DNA of 64,000 nucleotides, taken from assembly GCF_014839805.1 (NCBI RefSeq), contig NC_051130.1, positions 8,246,001 through 8,310,000 of the forward strand, read 5' to 3'. Under the pieces are notes generated by a model, which searched no databases, was not told the DNA's origin, and saw only the letters and a program-made list of their open reading frames with translations. A program made the translations under genes and the position numbers. The stretch comes from Manduca sexta (lineage: Eukaryota; Arthropoda; Insecta; Lepidoptera; Sphingidae). Below, one piece after another: positions 45,912 through 57,500 of the stretch (its first letter is position 1; every line of letters begins with the position of its first letter).

Positions 45912-46691
45912 AATAATAATGAATAATTTCTCTTCAATAAAGTTATTGTTAAATATACTAAAAACATTTAAACTCGTGCCGTATGAAGTTTAAAATACGT
46001 ACAGTGCTTTTACTATTTATTTCAAATTTCTCCAGAATAAAAATTTTGGAATGAAAATTTAACTGACCTAGTTAAAAAATTTCGACATTGATTGCCGTTG
46101 TGGCGCAAGAAGTAAATAGGAGGCCATAAAAAATGTTCCACTTCGGCTTTATGAAATGTTCTGGAACACAGCATTGTGAGCGAACGTTCAAAAGTATTTT
46201 GAAGTTGAGCAACTTTTCATTTCGACTCACGTGTACGTTTACTTTTTGCGATTTGGAAAATATGACAAAGCTAAAAACGTTCAGGTACAGGCGAAAACGT
46301 TTGCAAGTTTTGTTACGAATGTACCGTTCTTAACTCTACGAAAGGAACAAAGAAATTAGATTTGAGTCTCGGGAATAAATGTCGCTGAATCGGTTTGAAA
46401 ATACTTTTTGATATATATTTGTGGATGTGGGGCTGATGTCTCGTGACCCTTACGTTTTATTGGGCGTCCCAGATGTGACTTGCATAGAGCGACGGAACGT
46501 TGTCTGGCTTTTAGAAGATACTTCGATCTTTACAGATCGGCTTTAAACTTTTCGAAGTAGGTCTAGACAGAAAAGTTGGGGACTTTGTTCCATGTACACA
46601 ACGTATAAAGCGTGGTATCGACACTTCGTCTACCTATATGAAAACCTAATGGAAAATATCTTAGTTATGACAAGTAGTTAACTGCCGCAGT

Positions 46692-46820
46692 ATATAATAA
46701 TAATAACAGCCCAGTATTATATACCGTCCCACTGTTGGGCACGGGCCTCCTCTACTAGTGAGAGAGATTAGGCCTTAGTTCACCACGCTGGCCTAGTGCG
46801 GATTTGGTAGACTTCACACA
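46692..46820 (-). mobile_element. SINE family A, truncated
   Basis: The (TAA)n tail and 3' body (CAGCCCAGTATTATATACC, GGGCACGGGCCTCCTCTAC, CACGCTGGCCTAGTGCGG, GTAGACTTCACACA) are present on the minus strand. The copy stops at 46820, where a family C SINE begins, and the tRNA-like head is missing. Confidence 0.75.
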
Positions 46821-47054
46821 ACCGCCGCAGTGGCCTAGTTGTATTTCGTTCGCGGTACAACCGTTTTGAGGTCCAGGGTTCGAACCGGGGTCAGGACTTT
46901 TCTGCTCAGTATCAGCCTGGAATCTGAACTTTGTTCCCGATATAGCAATACCCTCGCCCCAACGTAGGACGAATATGGCGATAAATGGGGGCCCCGGTTG
47001 AACCTATGCCTTACTCTTCGAGAATAAAGGCGTTATGTGTTTCTCGTTTTTTTT
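46821..47054 (+). mobile_element. tRNA-derived SINE, family C
   Basis: The head ACCGCCGCAGTGGCCTAGTT has an A-box-like TGGCCTAGTTG, and the B box GGGTTCGAACC follows at about 46878. The body TTTTCTGCTCAGTATCAGCC, GAACTTTGTTCCCGATATAG and CTTCGAGAATAAAGGCGTTA ends in a T/A-rich tail. It begins exactly where the family A copy stops. A related copy is at 54340-54561. Confidence 0.75.
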
Positions 47055-48937
47055 AACGCGGTCCTACATACGATAAGTGAACTCCTTCAATCTCACGTGT
47101 CACATATTAAGATGTCTTATCCTAAGATTTTATATAATGAGTCTAGACGTATAATAAGTTGCATACAGTGAGTACGTGGGACAGATTTGCCTTAATTTTG
47201 TATGCATGCGAGGGAGGTACCATTCTTTGATATACACCGTGATTTTATAGTAGTTTAGGAACCAAAATGTGGTTACATAGAACAATTTGTAGGACCAAAA
47301 AAAGTGAATAAATGATCACAGAGTATTAAATCAATGTAAATAAGATTAGTAATTTCATTAATCTAAATAAAAAAAAACCCAATCATGTACTAAAGAAATC
47401 TCACACGATTACAAACAAATCTAAAACTATCGACCTTATGCGGGCTTGGGGGTAAATCGATTTTCGTAAAAAAATTGCTGTTAACTTTCACATGTCTCCT
47501 ACGATTTTCGAAATTCGAATCACTTCATACGTTTTCTACTTTTAAACAACATAATATAAGTATAGACAAAGAGTTCTATAATAATAAATGGAATTAATAA
47601 TTTGAAAATTACTAACACTAAATGCTCCACACATAAGCGAAGCATTGCGTCGTACGTCATCACTAAGGTAATATTTATTTACACAAATAAATTGCGCCGT
47701 GAATCCACCGTCCTCGTGTGCAGGAAATTAAAATCAACGCCGGGTGGGAATAATGAGATTCCCATTACTCAAAACCTGCTCTCAACTACCGAGTTTCTTG
47801 ACAAATTAACGAAACCCAGGCAAATCTTGTGCTTGTAAAAACCCGTTTAAAAATTTTCCTTCCAATTTGTACGTTTACCTGCGAAAATGTGAGTTAAGGG
47901 TTTTTTATCTTGACAACCAACTGTATAGCTCTTTATGGCTTAACATCAAGCATCGTTATAGTTTTGATGGCATTGTATTAAAGGCAGTCGCTTGTCTGAT
48001 GTATATCATTTGGGGAATACCTATGCGACCTATGGTCACATTTATAGACTATAACAGCATGCCGACAATAACAAAAATCGGTCTTTCATACCCGTAAGTC
48101 GTTTCTAAATTAATATATTTCTACGAAAAATAAAATAAAATGAATTATAAAAAATTACTATATTTACAAAAGTTCTCAAATCAAAGTAGCCGTCTTTGAC
48201 GTCAGCTCTGTCTAATATAAAAAAACAGATTAAATTGAATAGTTTCCATCGAGACCAAAATTCCGAGATAAAAAGTGGCTTGGTTCATCCAGGAATTTCT
48301 ATGCGCGTAATAAACATCACCCAAATACCTTCAGCTGTTTCTGTGTTTACTTCTAAACCAACCAAACATTTTACAAACTTTCGTATTTATATTAGTCAAA
48401 AGTATATATCAATAATTATAAAAATAGGATCCCTAAGCAGCTTTTAAATCATATACAAAACTTCCAAAACACACACGTAACATAACCGAACCAACTTAGC
48501 CCTGGATACTTACATATGACTGATTATGAAATCCCATTCCACCGTAAACACAATTTTAAACGTGCACACACATTATATCTGAGTATAAATTTAAAGCTGG
48601 TTGCACAGGAGTTCACGATAATTCTCCTCGGAGACGAAATGCAGAGGCATCGCTGTAATACTATTATGCAGGAGACGACGCGTCGTAATCTCAGTGTGCA
48701 CGAGTCCTTAATGGTGTTGTTACCTCCCCGCCTTTTCTAACGTCATTATTGTTTAATCTATGACGTTAGGATTCGTCATTGTGTTAAATAATTAAAGTGT
48801 AGTTCGCTTGTTAGGTGTTATACATACTGTTGGGGCTCATAAGATTTTATTTGGACGATGCAAGTTTTGCGTGCGTGATAGGACGAGATAAGTTTTAGTA
48901 ATTCCTGTAAAGGTAACAAGTTTTAATATTATGTTCA
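47055..48937. other. AT-rich DNA without a supported gene
   Basis: ORFs of 74-83 codons at 47602-48740 have no recognisable features. A CRE palindrome lies at 48197-48204. A G+C-richer stretch at 48590-48740 has loosely self-complementary parts (GGAGACG...CGTC) but no clear element ends. Confidence 0.5.
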
Positions 48938-49050
48938 AATTAAACTATTTTACGAATTTTATCGCGGTTTTAATATTTTACTTCTCTCCCGACGTTTCGA
49001 AGACTTTGCAGCCTTCATGGTCACGGGGGGGTCTAACATTCGCATAAACT
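48938..49050. mobile_element. MITE fragment (family of 45250)
   Basis: TAAACTATTTTACGAATTTT, ATCGCGGTTTTAATATTT, CCGACGTTTCGAAGACTTTG and CAGCCTTCATGGTCACGGG are the left terminal repeat plus interior of the MITE family. The right terminal repeat is missing. At 59405-59435 GAATATTAGACATTA may be another outer-end relic of the same family. Confidence 0.6.
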
Positions 49051-50198
49051 TAAGAAATCATTATTATGTTCAAATGTTTACTGCTCAATAACGTCATTGT
49101 CAGCCGCATGACGTCACTGATCATAGGTCTCTTCAAATATTTCCAGGCGGACATGTCAAACGTGGCCTGCTTCCAGCACGGTCTAACATTAATCAAGTCT
49201 TCTTACTTATAGGTATTGATGTTTAAATATATTTTTACAACCTCAAAACTAAGACTTCTAAAATACATATTTACGTTCATGAAAAAATCTAATATTAAAT
49301 ATAATTTATTATATCACTCACCGTAGTCCGTCAATCGTCAAATTTAAGAATATAAATCAAAACTTTTATAACATAATAAATCTGTTAACAAGTAAAGAAT
49401 GATTACAAACGCAATAAACGTGTATTTCCGTCGTCTCAACCCTGTATACATTTGAATAAACGTGTATTTACGTCGCACCAGTACCACAAACGTAGTTTTA
49501 AGGAGCTGTTACACTGTTCTATACGCTCTTGTTGCATCTCATGGATAATGCAAGCACGGGCCGTGGCGTCGCCTTAATAAACCCTAGCTTGAGCTTCGAG
49601 ATACCACGGATAACAAGTTGAATGTGCCAGGGTTCCAAGTGTTATAACGCACCGTCTTATTTAGAACCTTGTGGGTAAAAAGTTCAAGCGAATGCGCTTG
49701 TTAAGACCTTGATTTACAAGTGGGTTTTGTAAGTTGTGGAGTTAAGTAAGTGGCTTAAGATGGATTTTGTGTTTCTACTTGGTGGGTTGCGTGCCAATAG
49801 TTTATAAAGTTCAAAATTGCAACATACGGTTCCAAAATAATAACCATGCTGCGAAATTACTGATTTTATCAGACTTGAATTTTTATTCCTTTATCTATGA
49901 GACTATTAAAAAAACATAATTTCAAGTTATAAAAATACTTCTCTTTGGTCTTCGAAATACTTCTTTTAACGGTTAATTTCGCGTTCCGAGTGCGGACTAG
50001 AGAATCAATACGAAATCACGAACCAACAATCGGGGACGGCACAAAACGAAGACGATGTATCGTTGCACACCGATATAGACGAAATGAGTCTCGGAAAGAA
50101 TTAGTGACATCCTTATTGCGGAACTATTCTTGCGAAGAGAATGGAATCGTTTTATCTACGACTTTACTGTGAGTTTTTTATAGATGTATGTTTTTTTT
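49051..50198. other. AT-rich DNA without a supported gene
   Basis: The 20-bp motif AATAAACGTGTATTT(C/A)CGTCG occurs twice, at 49413-49432 and 49455-49474. A CRE palindrome lies at 49109-49116. A 75-codon plus frame at 49945-50172 is Arg-rich and unsupported. Confidence 0.5.
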
Positions 50199-50603
50199 AC
50201 TGGTACGTTTCGCATATGTGAGAGTACGCCTGGTACCTCCGCAATGTCTATTTCTGCCGCCAAGCAGCGGCGTGTAGTCACTGTTGTGTTCCGATTTGAA
50301 GGACATTGTAGCCAGTGTAACGAGTGAGAGTTCGCCTGGTATAACCGCAATGTCTATTTCTGCCGCCAAGCAACAGTGTGTAGTCACTGTTGGGTTCCGG
50401 TTTGAAGGACTTTATAGCCGGTGTAACTACTGGACATAATAAGACTTAACATCTCATGTCTCAGGATGGCGAGCGCAGTTAAATAGCAAACTTTACTTCG
50501 TAATTCAAGGTGTTGGATGGTGTTTCTACTATTTATGGGCGGTCGTATCGCTTACAACCAGGCGAACTACAAGCTCGTCTCATCATTCAAAGTAATAAAA
50601 AAT
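50199..50603 (+). mobile_element. retroposon family X with internal tandem duplication
   Basis: A nearly full copy runs from ACTGGTACGTTTCGC to TCAAAGTAATAAAAA. A 106-bp unit (GTGAGAGT-CGCCTGG through the CAGTGTAAC-type stretch) is present twice, at 50218-50323 and 50324-50429. Minus-strand frames of 64-69 codons over it are artefacts of the duplication. Confidence 0.85.
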
Positions 50604-51584
50604 ATCACAAATTATGTAAATTGACAAAAGTATATTAAACTCAAAAATATATCTTGAATTTCAGTAAAATTATTCATTTTACGACAAATTTTATTCAGTT
50701 ACACCCGAATAGATTCCTTAAAAAAATATCAAATTATTTTCAAAAACCAAACACAAGTATAAGTACAGATAAATACCAGCCCAGTGATATTACAACTAGA
50801 CGGTTGTGTAGCAACTGTTGTCTAAATTTTCCCATTTGAAACATTAGTGGGACTGTTTGCTTCTGGCAGTTTGCAACATGTGCAAGTAAACTTCAACCAA
50901 GCAAAAATATGAAATAATTACATGTTGTTCCGAAATGTTTGTTGAATTTAACGCGAAAGCGGCTTTATTTAAAGCTTTAGCCAGTTATAATCATAGCTAT
51001 TCTGACTATAACTATAAAAAAATGTAATTCGTGCAATTATAAAGAGTTATTATTGATAAGTTTTGCGTAAAATTTCGCCCCGGAACAATAAACAGAAATC
51101 AATCAGCCCCTATTTTTGAAAGAATTTTAGGGAAAGAAACAGTATTTTCGATACTGTTTTGCACTCACAAACTTCTTTCTTCTTCTTATCCTTTAGAAAT
51201 CAACTGCTGAATATAATATAATATTAATTTAACATCACAAACTTCCTCTATAATAGATAATCACATTAATTAACAGCGAAACTTACGTGATACTAGTCTA
51301 CAAGTTAATTTCAATCAAACTGTTAAAGTTTCACGTAATTCGACATCAGACATCGTAATAGGGACGCGGAAGTTCTGTACTGGCCGGGGGCAAAATAACT
51401 AAGTACATAAGATTAATTGTCCCCTAGCGGACAACACTACGGAGGAAGCGCATTGCCCACTCGCAGCCATTTTGTTAGAGATAAGAACGTTATAGAGTAT
51501 AGAGTATCGACTTGCACTCCGCTCCAGAATAGGTATTCTACAGTTTTTAATCTTCGAGCGAACTAATTGTCTCATGTCCTATAA
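50604..51584. other. AT-rich DNA without a supported gene
   Basis: No repeat or ORF of note is seen. A G+C-richer patch at 51355-51480 includes CATTTTGTTAGAG. No splice or promoter evidence was found. Confidence 0.5.
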
Positions 51585-51750
51585 TCTATACTATATAAAG
51601 CTGAAGTTTGCTTGAACGCGCTAACCTTAGGAACTACTAATGCTATTTTGTCTTTTTTTCACAAATAGGAAGGTACATCAATTCTGAGTACTATAAGCTA
51701 CTTTTTATCCTGAAAAAGTTTTACACGTAAACGCAGCCGCACAAAAAACC
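51585..51750 (+). mobile_element. Helitron-like element with 5' TC end
   Basis: It starts TCTATACTATATAAAGCTG at 51585, then GTTTGCTTGAACGCGCTAAC, AGGAACTACTAATGC and CTACTTTTTATCCTGAAAAA, and ends in the degraded AAACGCAGCCGCAC region. The 5' TC and the shared interior place it with the Helitron-like copies. The 3' CTAGT is lost. Confidence 0.6.
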
Positions 51751-53826
51751 TATCGTTTATAAAGAAGTGAACATTAAAAGATTAGGCACAGTATTAAATA
51801 ACTATGAGCATGGAAAAGGATGAAATGCGAATCAAATCTCAACTCGTAATGGACGCAGTGTGGAGTGTAAAAAGATCGCTAAAACAAGATAAAGTCTGGT
51901 GACAAGTTGTGTAAGTCTGTCCGTGAAGCCTGTGCGAATGACAGTTCACTCCCCCCCCCCTGTCTCTACTCTACACCCCGCAGCCCTGCCGCAACCCCTC
52001 CGCCCGTTTTGTGAATCCATTCTGCTCCGTTCGATGATATCTTTACGTTGCATTTTGCTTACTTTTAATGGGGTGTCCTGTGGTTGTCGTTTATTGTTTT
52101 GTGGTCTCATTTTTCAATCGTCAGATAAGTTTTAACGGACGAATATTAAATTTCCTATTTCTTTATGGAATATTCGTATTATTTAAAATGCGGAGTTATT
52201 CGTCCATTCTGTTGTTTATTTATTACCGTGGTCTCTCTTTAAACATGTGACTGCTCGTATTTTGACGTTTCGAGATAACAGCACACACTTTTTTTTTCTC
52301 GGGAAAATACGTCTTATCGCTACCACCACTAGGGGGTCAATGGAACGGTTATGTTGGTTTCATCGGTCTTACAGCCCGATGTCGAATAATACACGCTTGA
52401 TATTCAAGTTATTCTCACCACCTACACATAGTCTTTATTAAAAAAACAAATGAACGCAAACACGCTCACCTTCAACAGTTAACCTATTCGGCACACACTC
52501 CAATATTCACAAATTTCAACCGAAATAGAATCCGAATTCCGCAAACCCAATAATCGAAGTGCTAACCATTTAGCTCCGAAGTCATCTGTATCAGTGAAGT
52601 AAGAACTTCGGGTAGGTGCACAAGATTAATAGTCGTCGTTCGGAAACGGAAACGCATCCATATCTGTCCGGTGGCCATTTTGCGTTTCCAAGTAAATATT
52701 TGCTCAGATGAAATATTTTGAGACATTTTGTTGGTTTCTATGGATGTATTTGTCGTGCAAATATGCATGGGGATACTTAAAAGAGTATTAAATAGGACAG
52801 AAGACATTATTGTCAAAATATATATAAATAATACGATAGCGTTTGAACATGTATGGATGTTTTCAGAAGTACCTAATCATTAAACCCGCTGAATTAATAA
52901 AATTTGTTACACAGAGAGACCTAATCGGGCATTCCTCTTTTTCTTCCGGGAATGGTAATTTTTTTTAAAGATACTGTCATGAGAGCGCAGTCGCGAGCAA
53001 TTCTTTGAAATAAAATAGATAAATTTAACATTTTATAATCGTGAATTTATTCCTAATCGACTTCTGAGTCAGAATAGCGGCTGCACCCGTTTTAATGATG
53101 AAGTATTTCTTTCGATTAAACTATGATATCAAAGAAACTATCTTCTAGACTCTAAACATTATGTTAATACAAATTCTACACCATACATTGAAGTATTATG
53201 TTAAAACTTGTTAAACATTTACACCAAAAACAGTTAATGGTCTACAAATAAAGAATAATCATTTAATTCTTGCGTCGGAAGATGAAAACTATGATAAGTC
53301 CCATTTGTAGTGAACACAGAGACTTTTTCCCATCTCCTTTTAATGTTACTCGTATCTTATTACGAATTTTGTATTTCTTAATAATAAGTAGTATTCTTTA
53401 TAAATTAAGGACTATTTACTATTACTAGAAAGCTATAAAAGAGGCTCTTTTTTAACTCGGTTAAAATAAATTCTGATTAAAGGCATATACTACCAAAAAT
53501 ATTGCGCATCAAATCCTTAGTATATCATACCCATTGTTCAGACCGCAGGCTGTACGGGTCCACGTCTAATGAAGATGGATGCACACTATGTTCCCGCTTT
53601 TTATAGAGGTTGCTTCACGTAACTCGTGTAAGATTTTCACAATAAAATATAACGTTTCTTCACTTTATTGTTAACTATGTTCTTTAACTTGACGTAAACG
53701 ACGTGATCTGAAACCTGGTTCTACAAATATTGGTTATTATTTGGCATTTAATGGTTTAAGGCTCTCAAGAAACATGTCTTAGTGTAAACAGTTTGGTGTA
53801 CTTAAATAGACTAAACTAACTGGAGT
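51751..53826. other. AT-rich DNA with one CTCF-like motif
   Basis: A run of ten C lies at 51951-51960. At 52326-52336 the plus strand reads CCACTAGGGGG, matching 11 of 11 positions of the CTCF core CCASYAGRKGG, with T instead of C next. ORFs (60-84 codons at 51899-52816) have no domains. No transcription unit is evident. Confidence 0.45.
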
Positions 53827-53923
53827 ATCATTATAATTAACTAAAACTGAAACAGTTAAAACAATCAATAAACCCGGTAGAATCATTATAATTGTCTAAA
53901 ACTGACACAGTTAAAACAATCAA
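53827..53923. repeat. tandem duplication, period 55 bp
   Basis: ATCATTATAATTAACTAAAA... CAGTTAAAACAATCAA (53827-53868) is repeated as ATCATTATAATTGTCTAAAA... CAGTTAAAACAATCAA (53882-53923), with few mismatches. This is a simple local duplication with no evident function. Confidence 0.85.
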
Positions 53924-53990
53924 CCGATATGCAATCTGCATTATTATATTTTTGAGAGATATCAGTAGAAACTATTAACTCTTAAACAAT

Positions 53991-54284
53991 TACTGGTGGT
54001 AGGTCTCTCATGTGGGAGAGTCCGCCTGGGTAGGTACCACCGCAATGTTTATTTCTGCCGCGGGTAGTCACTGTTGTGTTCCGGTTTGAAGAACATTACA
54101 ATAACTACTAGACATAACAAGGCTTAACATCTTATGTCTCACAATGACGAGCGCAATGAATCACCAAACAATACTTTATAATTCAAGGTCTTGGATGTTG
54201 TCTCTACTGTTTATGGGCGGTCTTATCGCTTACCATCAGGCGAACGGAAAGCTTGTCTCGTCATTCAAAGCACAATAAAAAAAC
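53991..54284 (+). mobile_element. retroposon family X, small internal deletion
   Basis: TACTGGTGGTAGGTCTCTCA, GTCCGCCTGGGTAGGTACC, ATTTCTGCCGCGGGTAGTC, ACAAGGCTTAACATCTTATG and TTACCATCAGGCGAACGG lead to CAATAAAAAAA. Relative to other copies about 20 bp after CTGCCG (AAGCAGCAGTGT region) are missing. Confidence 0.85.
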
Positions 54285-54339
54285 CGTCTTAAACATTTCC
54301 CCGAAATGTTTCAATGATAAATGATTTGTTGCACTGACT

Positions 54340-54561
54340 GTCTCGATGTCGTTGCTGTATTGCGTGTGCGGACCCGTGTTCGAATCCCGAGACAAACATA
54401 GTGGCATTGCGTTTTTCTGCTCAGTGTCAGCCCGGAGTCTAGAATGTGTCCAATATCGCGAAAGGATTTCTCCTATCATGGGACGGAACGTACTTAGCGA
54501 AAAGTGGGTGTCTTCGTTGCAGTCCTACCTACCCTTCAGTAATTAAGGTGTGAAGTGTGTT
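54340..54561 (+). mobile_element. tRNA-derived SINE, family C, degraded head
   Basis: A B box, GTGTTCGAATCCC, is present at 54378-54390. The body TTTTCTGCTCAGTGTCAGCC, CGGAGTCTAGAATGTGTCC, ATGGGACGGAACGTACTTAG and CGAAAAGTGGGTG matches the common lepidopteran family. The A-box part is decayed. It follows a family X copy by about 55 bp. Confidence 0.7.
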
Positions 54562-57500
54562 TAGTAATATGTTAGTTTTAATTTTATCGAGCCTAATGCT
54601 CCAATTATGCTCGGATCAAATTGAATCACTCAACGACACCTGACTCGTTTTGCTTTCAAACCGACACTAATTTCTCAGAGGAGTCAGAAGTAAATCATGA
54701 CGAAGTAGTCGAGTTAGCAATCACTTAATTTCCTATGATATTCCGGTCGAGACGAACGATTCCCCACGGAGCCTTTTACACGAAGACTTGGAAATAAACT
54801 ATTGAAATACGAGGATTTTTGTATGCAACCGATAGAATATCCTTTCAAGCATAATGAGGAAATGAGGGAAGGACGACCAATAAGAAAAAAGTCGTACAAA
54901 AGAACCCAATGGAGGAAATAAATTAATCTTAAAATATACGATTTTCGGGAGACGTTTTCTAAAGGAATCCCAATAAAATTAGGGATACGAAATAAATTAC
55001 TCGTCCGTAAATAACATGTGCTTATAAGGATTTAATGAGCAGCATTAGTGGGCTTCAATTAAGTGACTTCTAAAATTCAGGGGAAACAACGAGCTTAATA
55101 TTAACCATTTGTAAGATAGTGTTTTTAGGGAAATTTCCTTCTAATACATTTTATTAAGTAATCTGAATACAATATTGTTGAAGAACACGTAAAGACCAAA
55201 GCGATGTAATTTTTAGGCACTGTTGTAACATAGAGATTGTAGTTTAAAATAAGAACCACAAAAAGATTTGTAGTGCTGACTCACGCTACGTTATTTTAAA
55301 GCTCAAGTTAGGTTATCATAAAATGAGTTTACTTAACCTCTGAGACGTACTAACTCCACTTTCTTAAAGTAGATAAAATGTGAGTGGCAGTGTAATGTAG
55401 CCACAGGTAACGTGGCACTGATTTAATTTCCTGCGCACGCTGCATCCCGCTTTAGCCCATTCTCCCCGAAAAGTAGGTTTAAGTCGATGTTAAAAATTCG
55501 TTCGAACTCCCAGATTGGGGGTATTAAATTGGAATTTATATTGCCCTGAGATATTTGAGATAGAAACATTTATTTTCACAATGTTTTATATTACATTTTT
55601 CTATTTTATTCCAACTATTTAATTTGCCAACGCTAACCCTTATGTTTTTTTTATTCATCTGGCAATTGTTTTTCTGTTTCATCATAAATGCCATTCGCAG
55701 ACATCAATTTTATTGGAATTTAAAAATATTTCACGTAATAGATGGGTAGCCATAAAGTAAATTACCATTCTGAATATTTTCACATAAAACTATTCAGTTC
55801 TATAAAATATAAATTCTTTCTAGCATCAAAAGTGTTAATTAAACTTCAAAATGAATGTTACAACGAAAATTAAAACGGTTCTATTAAAAAATCTAAAACA
55901 TCATCGAAGAATGTTGAAGTTGATCAAGATGGGTTCGTAGTTCTAAAGTAAGCGAGTTTGCTATTTTATGGAATAAAAGATACCTCCGCACTGGCGTTTA
56001 AAAATTATTTTCAACTTTTAATAACTGTTGGAAATAGTTTAGTATTATTCTATCCACCTGGTGCTGCGAGGGAAGCTTAGTTTTTGCAGTTTTAATTGTA
56101 TAATTATTCAACAAATATCGAACATAAAACAGTTTTTTAAATTTCGTTTTTATGTCTATCTTTCTAAGGATGATTTTTAATTGCCAAATCAATTATAAAT
56201 AAAAAATAACCCGAATGAATAGAGAAGTCGTACAAATATATTTTAGCAATACAAATTCAATTCCAATTTATGTATATTTTTATTATGGGATTATCTTTTA
56301 ATAGTTGAGCAAAAAATTACTAAAGCAAAACATTACTATTTTATAATATAAAACATTAATGGCGGCGACAATAACGTCGAACTGGACATTTATGTCGTAG
56401 GCAAGTAACTCCTTTCCCTTGAGGCTACTAGTTAACAACTACCCTAGCGGGAGTCTCTAGGTAAGTTGAACAACTGTCCCTCTCAGCATTCATAAACAGA
56501 GCTCTCTTCCAATTGCATGTTCGCAAGGGTTCTATGTTGAACGTAAACGCTTACGTTATGGGTCGGTAACTCGCCTGATGGAGCGTTGTCTTTCCACTTG
56601 CACTTACTTACAGTCTCTGCTTACACTTATTGTTAATATAGAGAAGTGATACCTTCTTTACTTTGTCTTTGCGTCAGTCAAATGTAGACTCTAGTAGACA
56701 ATGAATAAGACTTTAATTCCTTAACTTCGACTTATAAGTTACAAAATAAAATGGGTAAATAAAGTGCATTGACTACATTAAAACCACAAAGTTTAATATT
56801 TATTTATACTGAAGATCTAGTTGATACTTAATATTATTGTTAGAACAAAACATAATTTTATAATAATAAATAAATAAATGATTTGTATATTGGGGAATAA
56901 CACAATAGTTGAACCAGAAAGGCACGCCATTGGCAAACATTTCAAAGTACCATTATAACGAAAGCTACCAAATACACTAAACTAATATTCATTTCTATCG
57001 ACTTTGAATTTCTACACTAAAATTCTGAACCAAAATGAATACGATGTAACTTCGTGTCTATTTACTGCAAATCTCAGTCGTAGGGTTGTGTTTAATTAAA
57101 TTATGTACACACATTTCAAAAACAAGTTTTCAAAACCTCACAAAAATTCCTCGAAATTTTTCTTTGTTAAAAAAATAATATTTAGATTTAAAAAAAAACA
57201 AATAAAAAAAAACATTCCACAAAACTAATCCTCATTGAAACCATAAATCCCTGCACAATATTGTACAAGTGTAGCGTAAAGTGACATATTTCGACGCAAG
57301 GTAAAGGTGGTCATTGTTGGCCGGACATTTTGTCCTCTTGAGTCCCGCCTCGTTAGCTCTAATGGCCATGGGTGTGCCATGGCGACGGTTAACGACTACT
57401 TTTTACCAAACAATAAAGGGAAACTTTTGCTTTTACATTATAGGGGATATGTACCCAGGTACGGGGATTTGTTTGTGGATTTTTTATGCGGACTTACCGT

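Noticed and set aside
50156..50387. Two overlapping minus-strand frames with repeated AAEIDIA segments
   Set aside because: They are antisense readings of the duplicated 106-bp unit of retroposon family X; the same peptide appears twice only because of that duplication.
51951..51960. Run of ten C as a regulatory or replication signal
   Set aside because: A simple homopolymer with no associated structure; likely slippage.
54261..54546. Opposite-strand frames of 66-72 codons
   Set aside because: They overlap a family X tail and a family C SINE.
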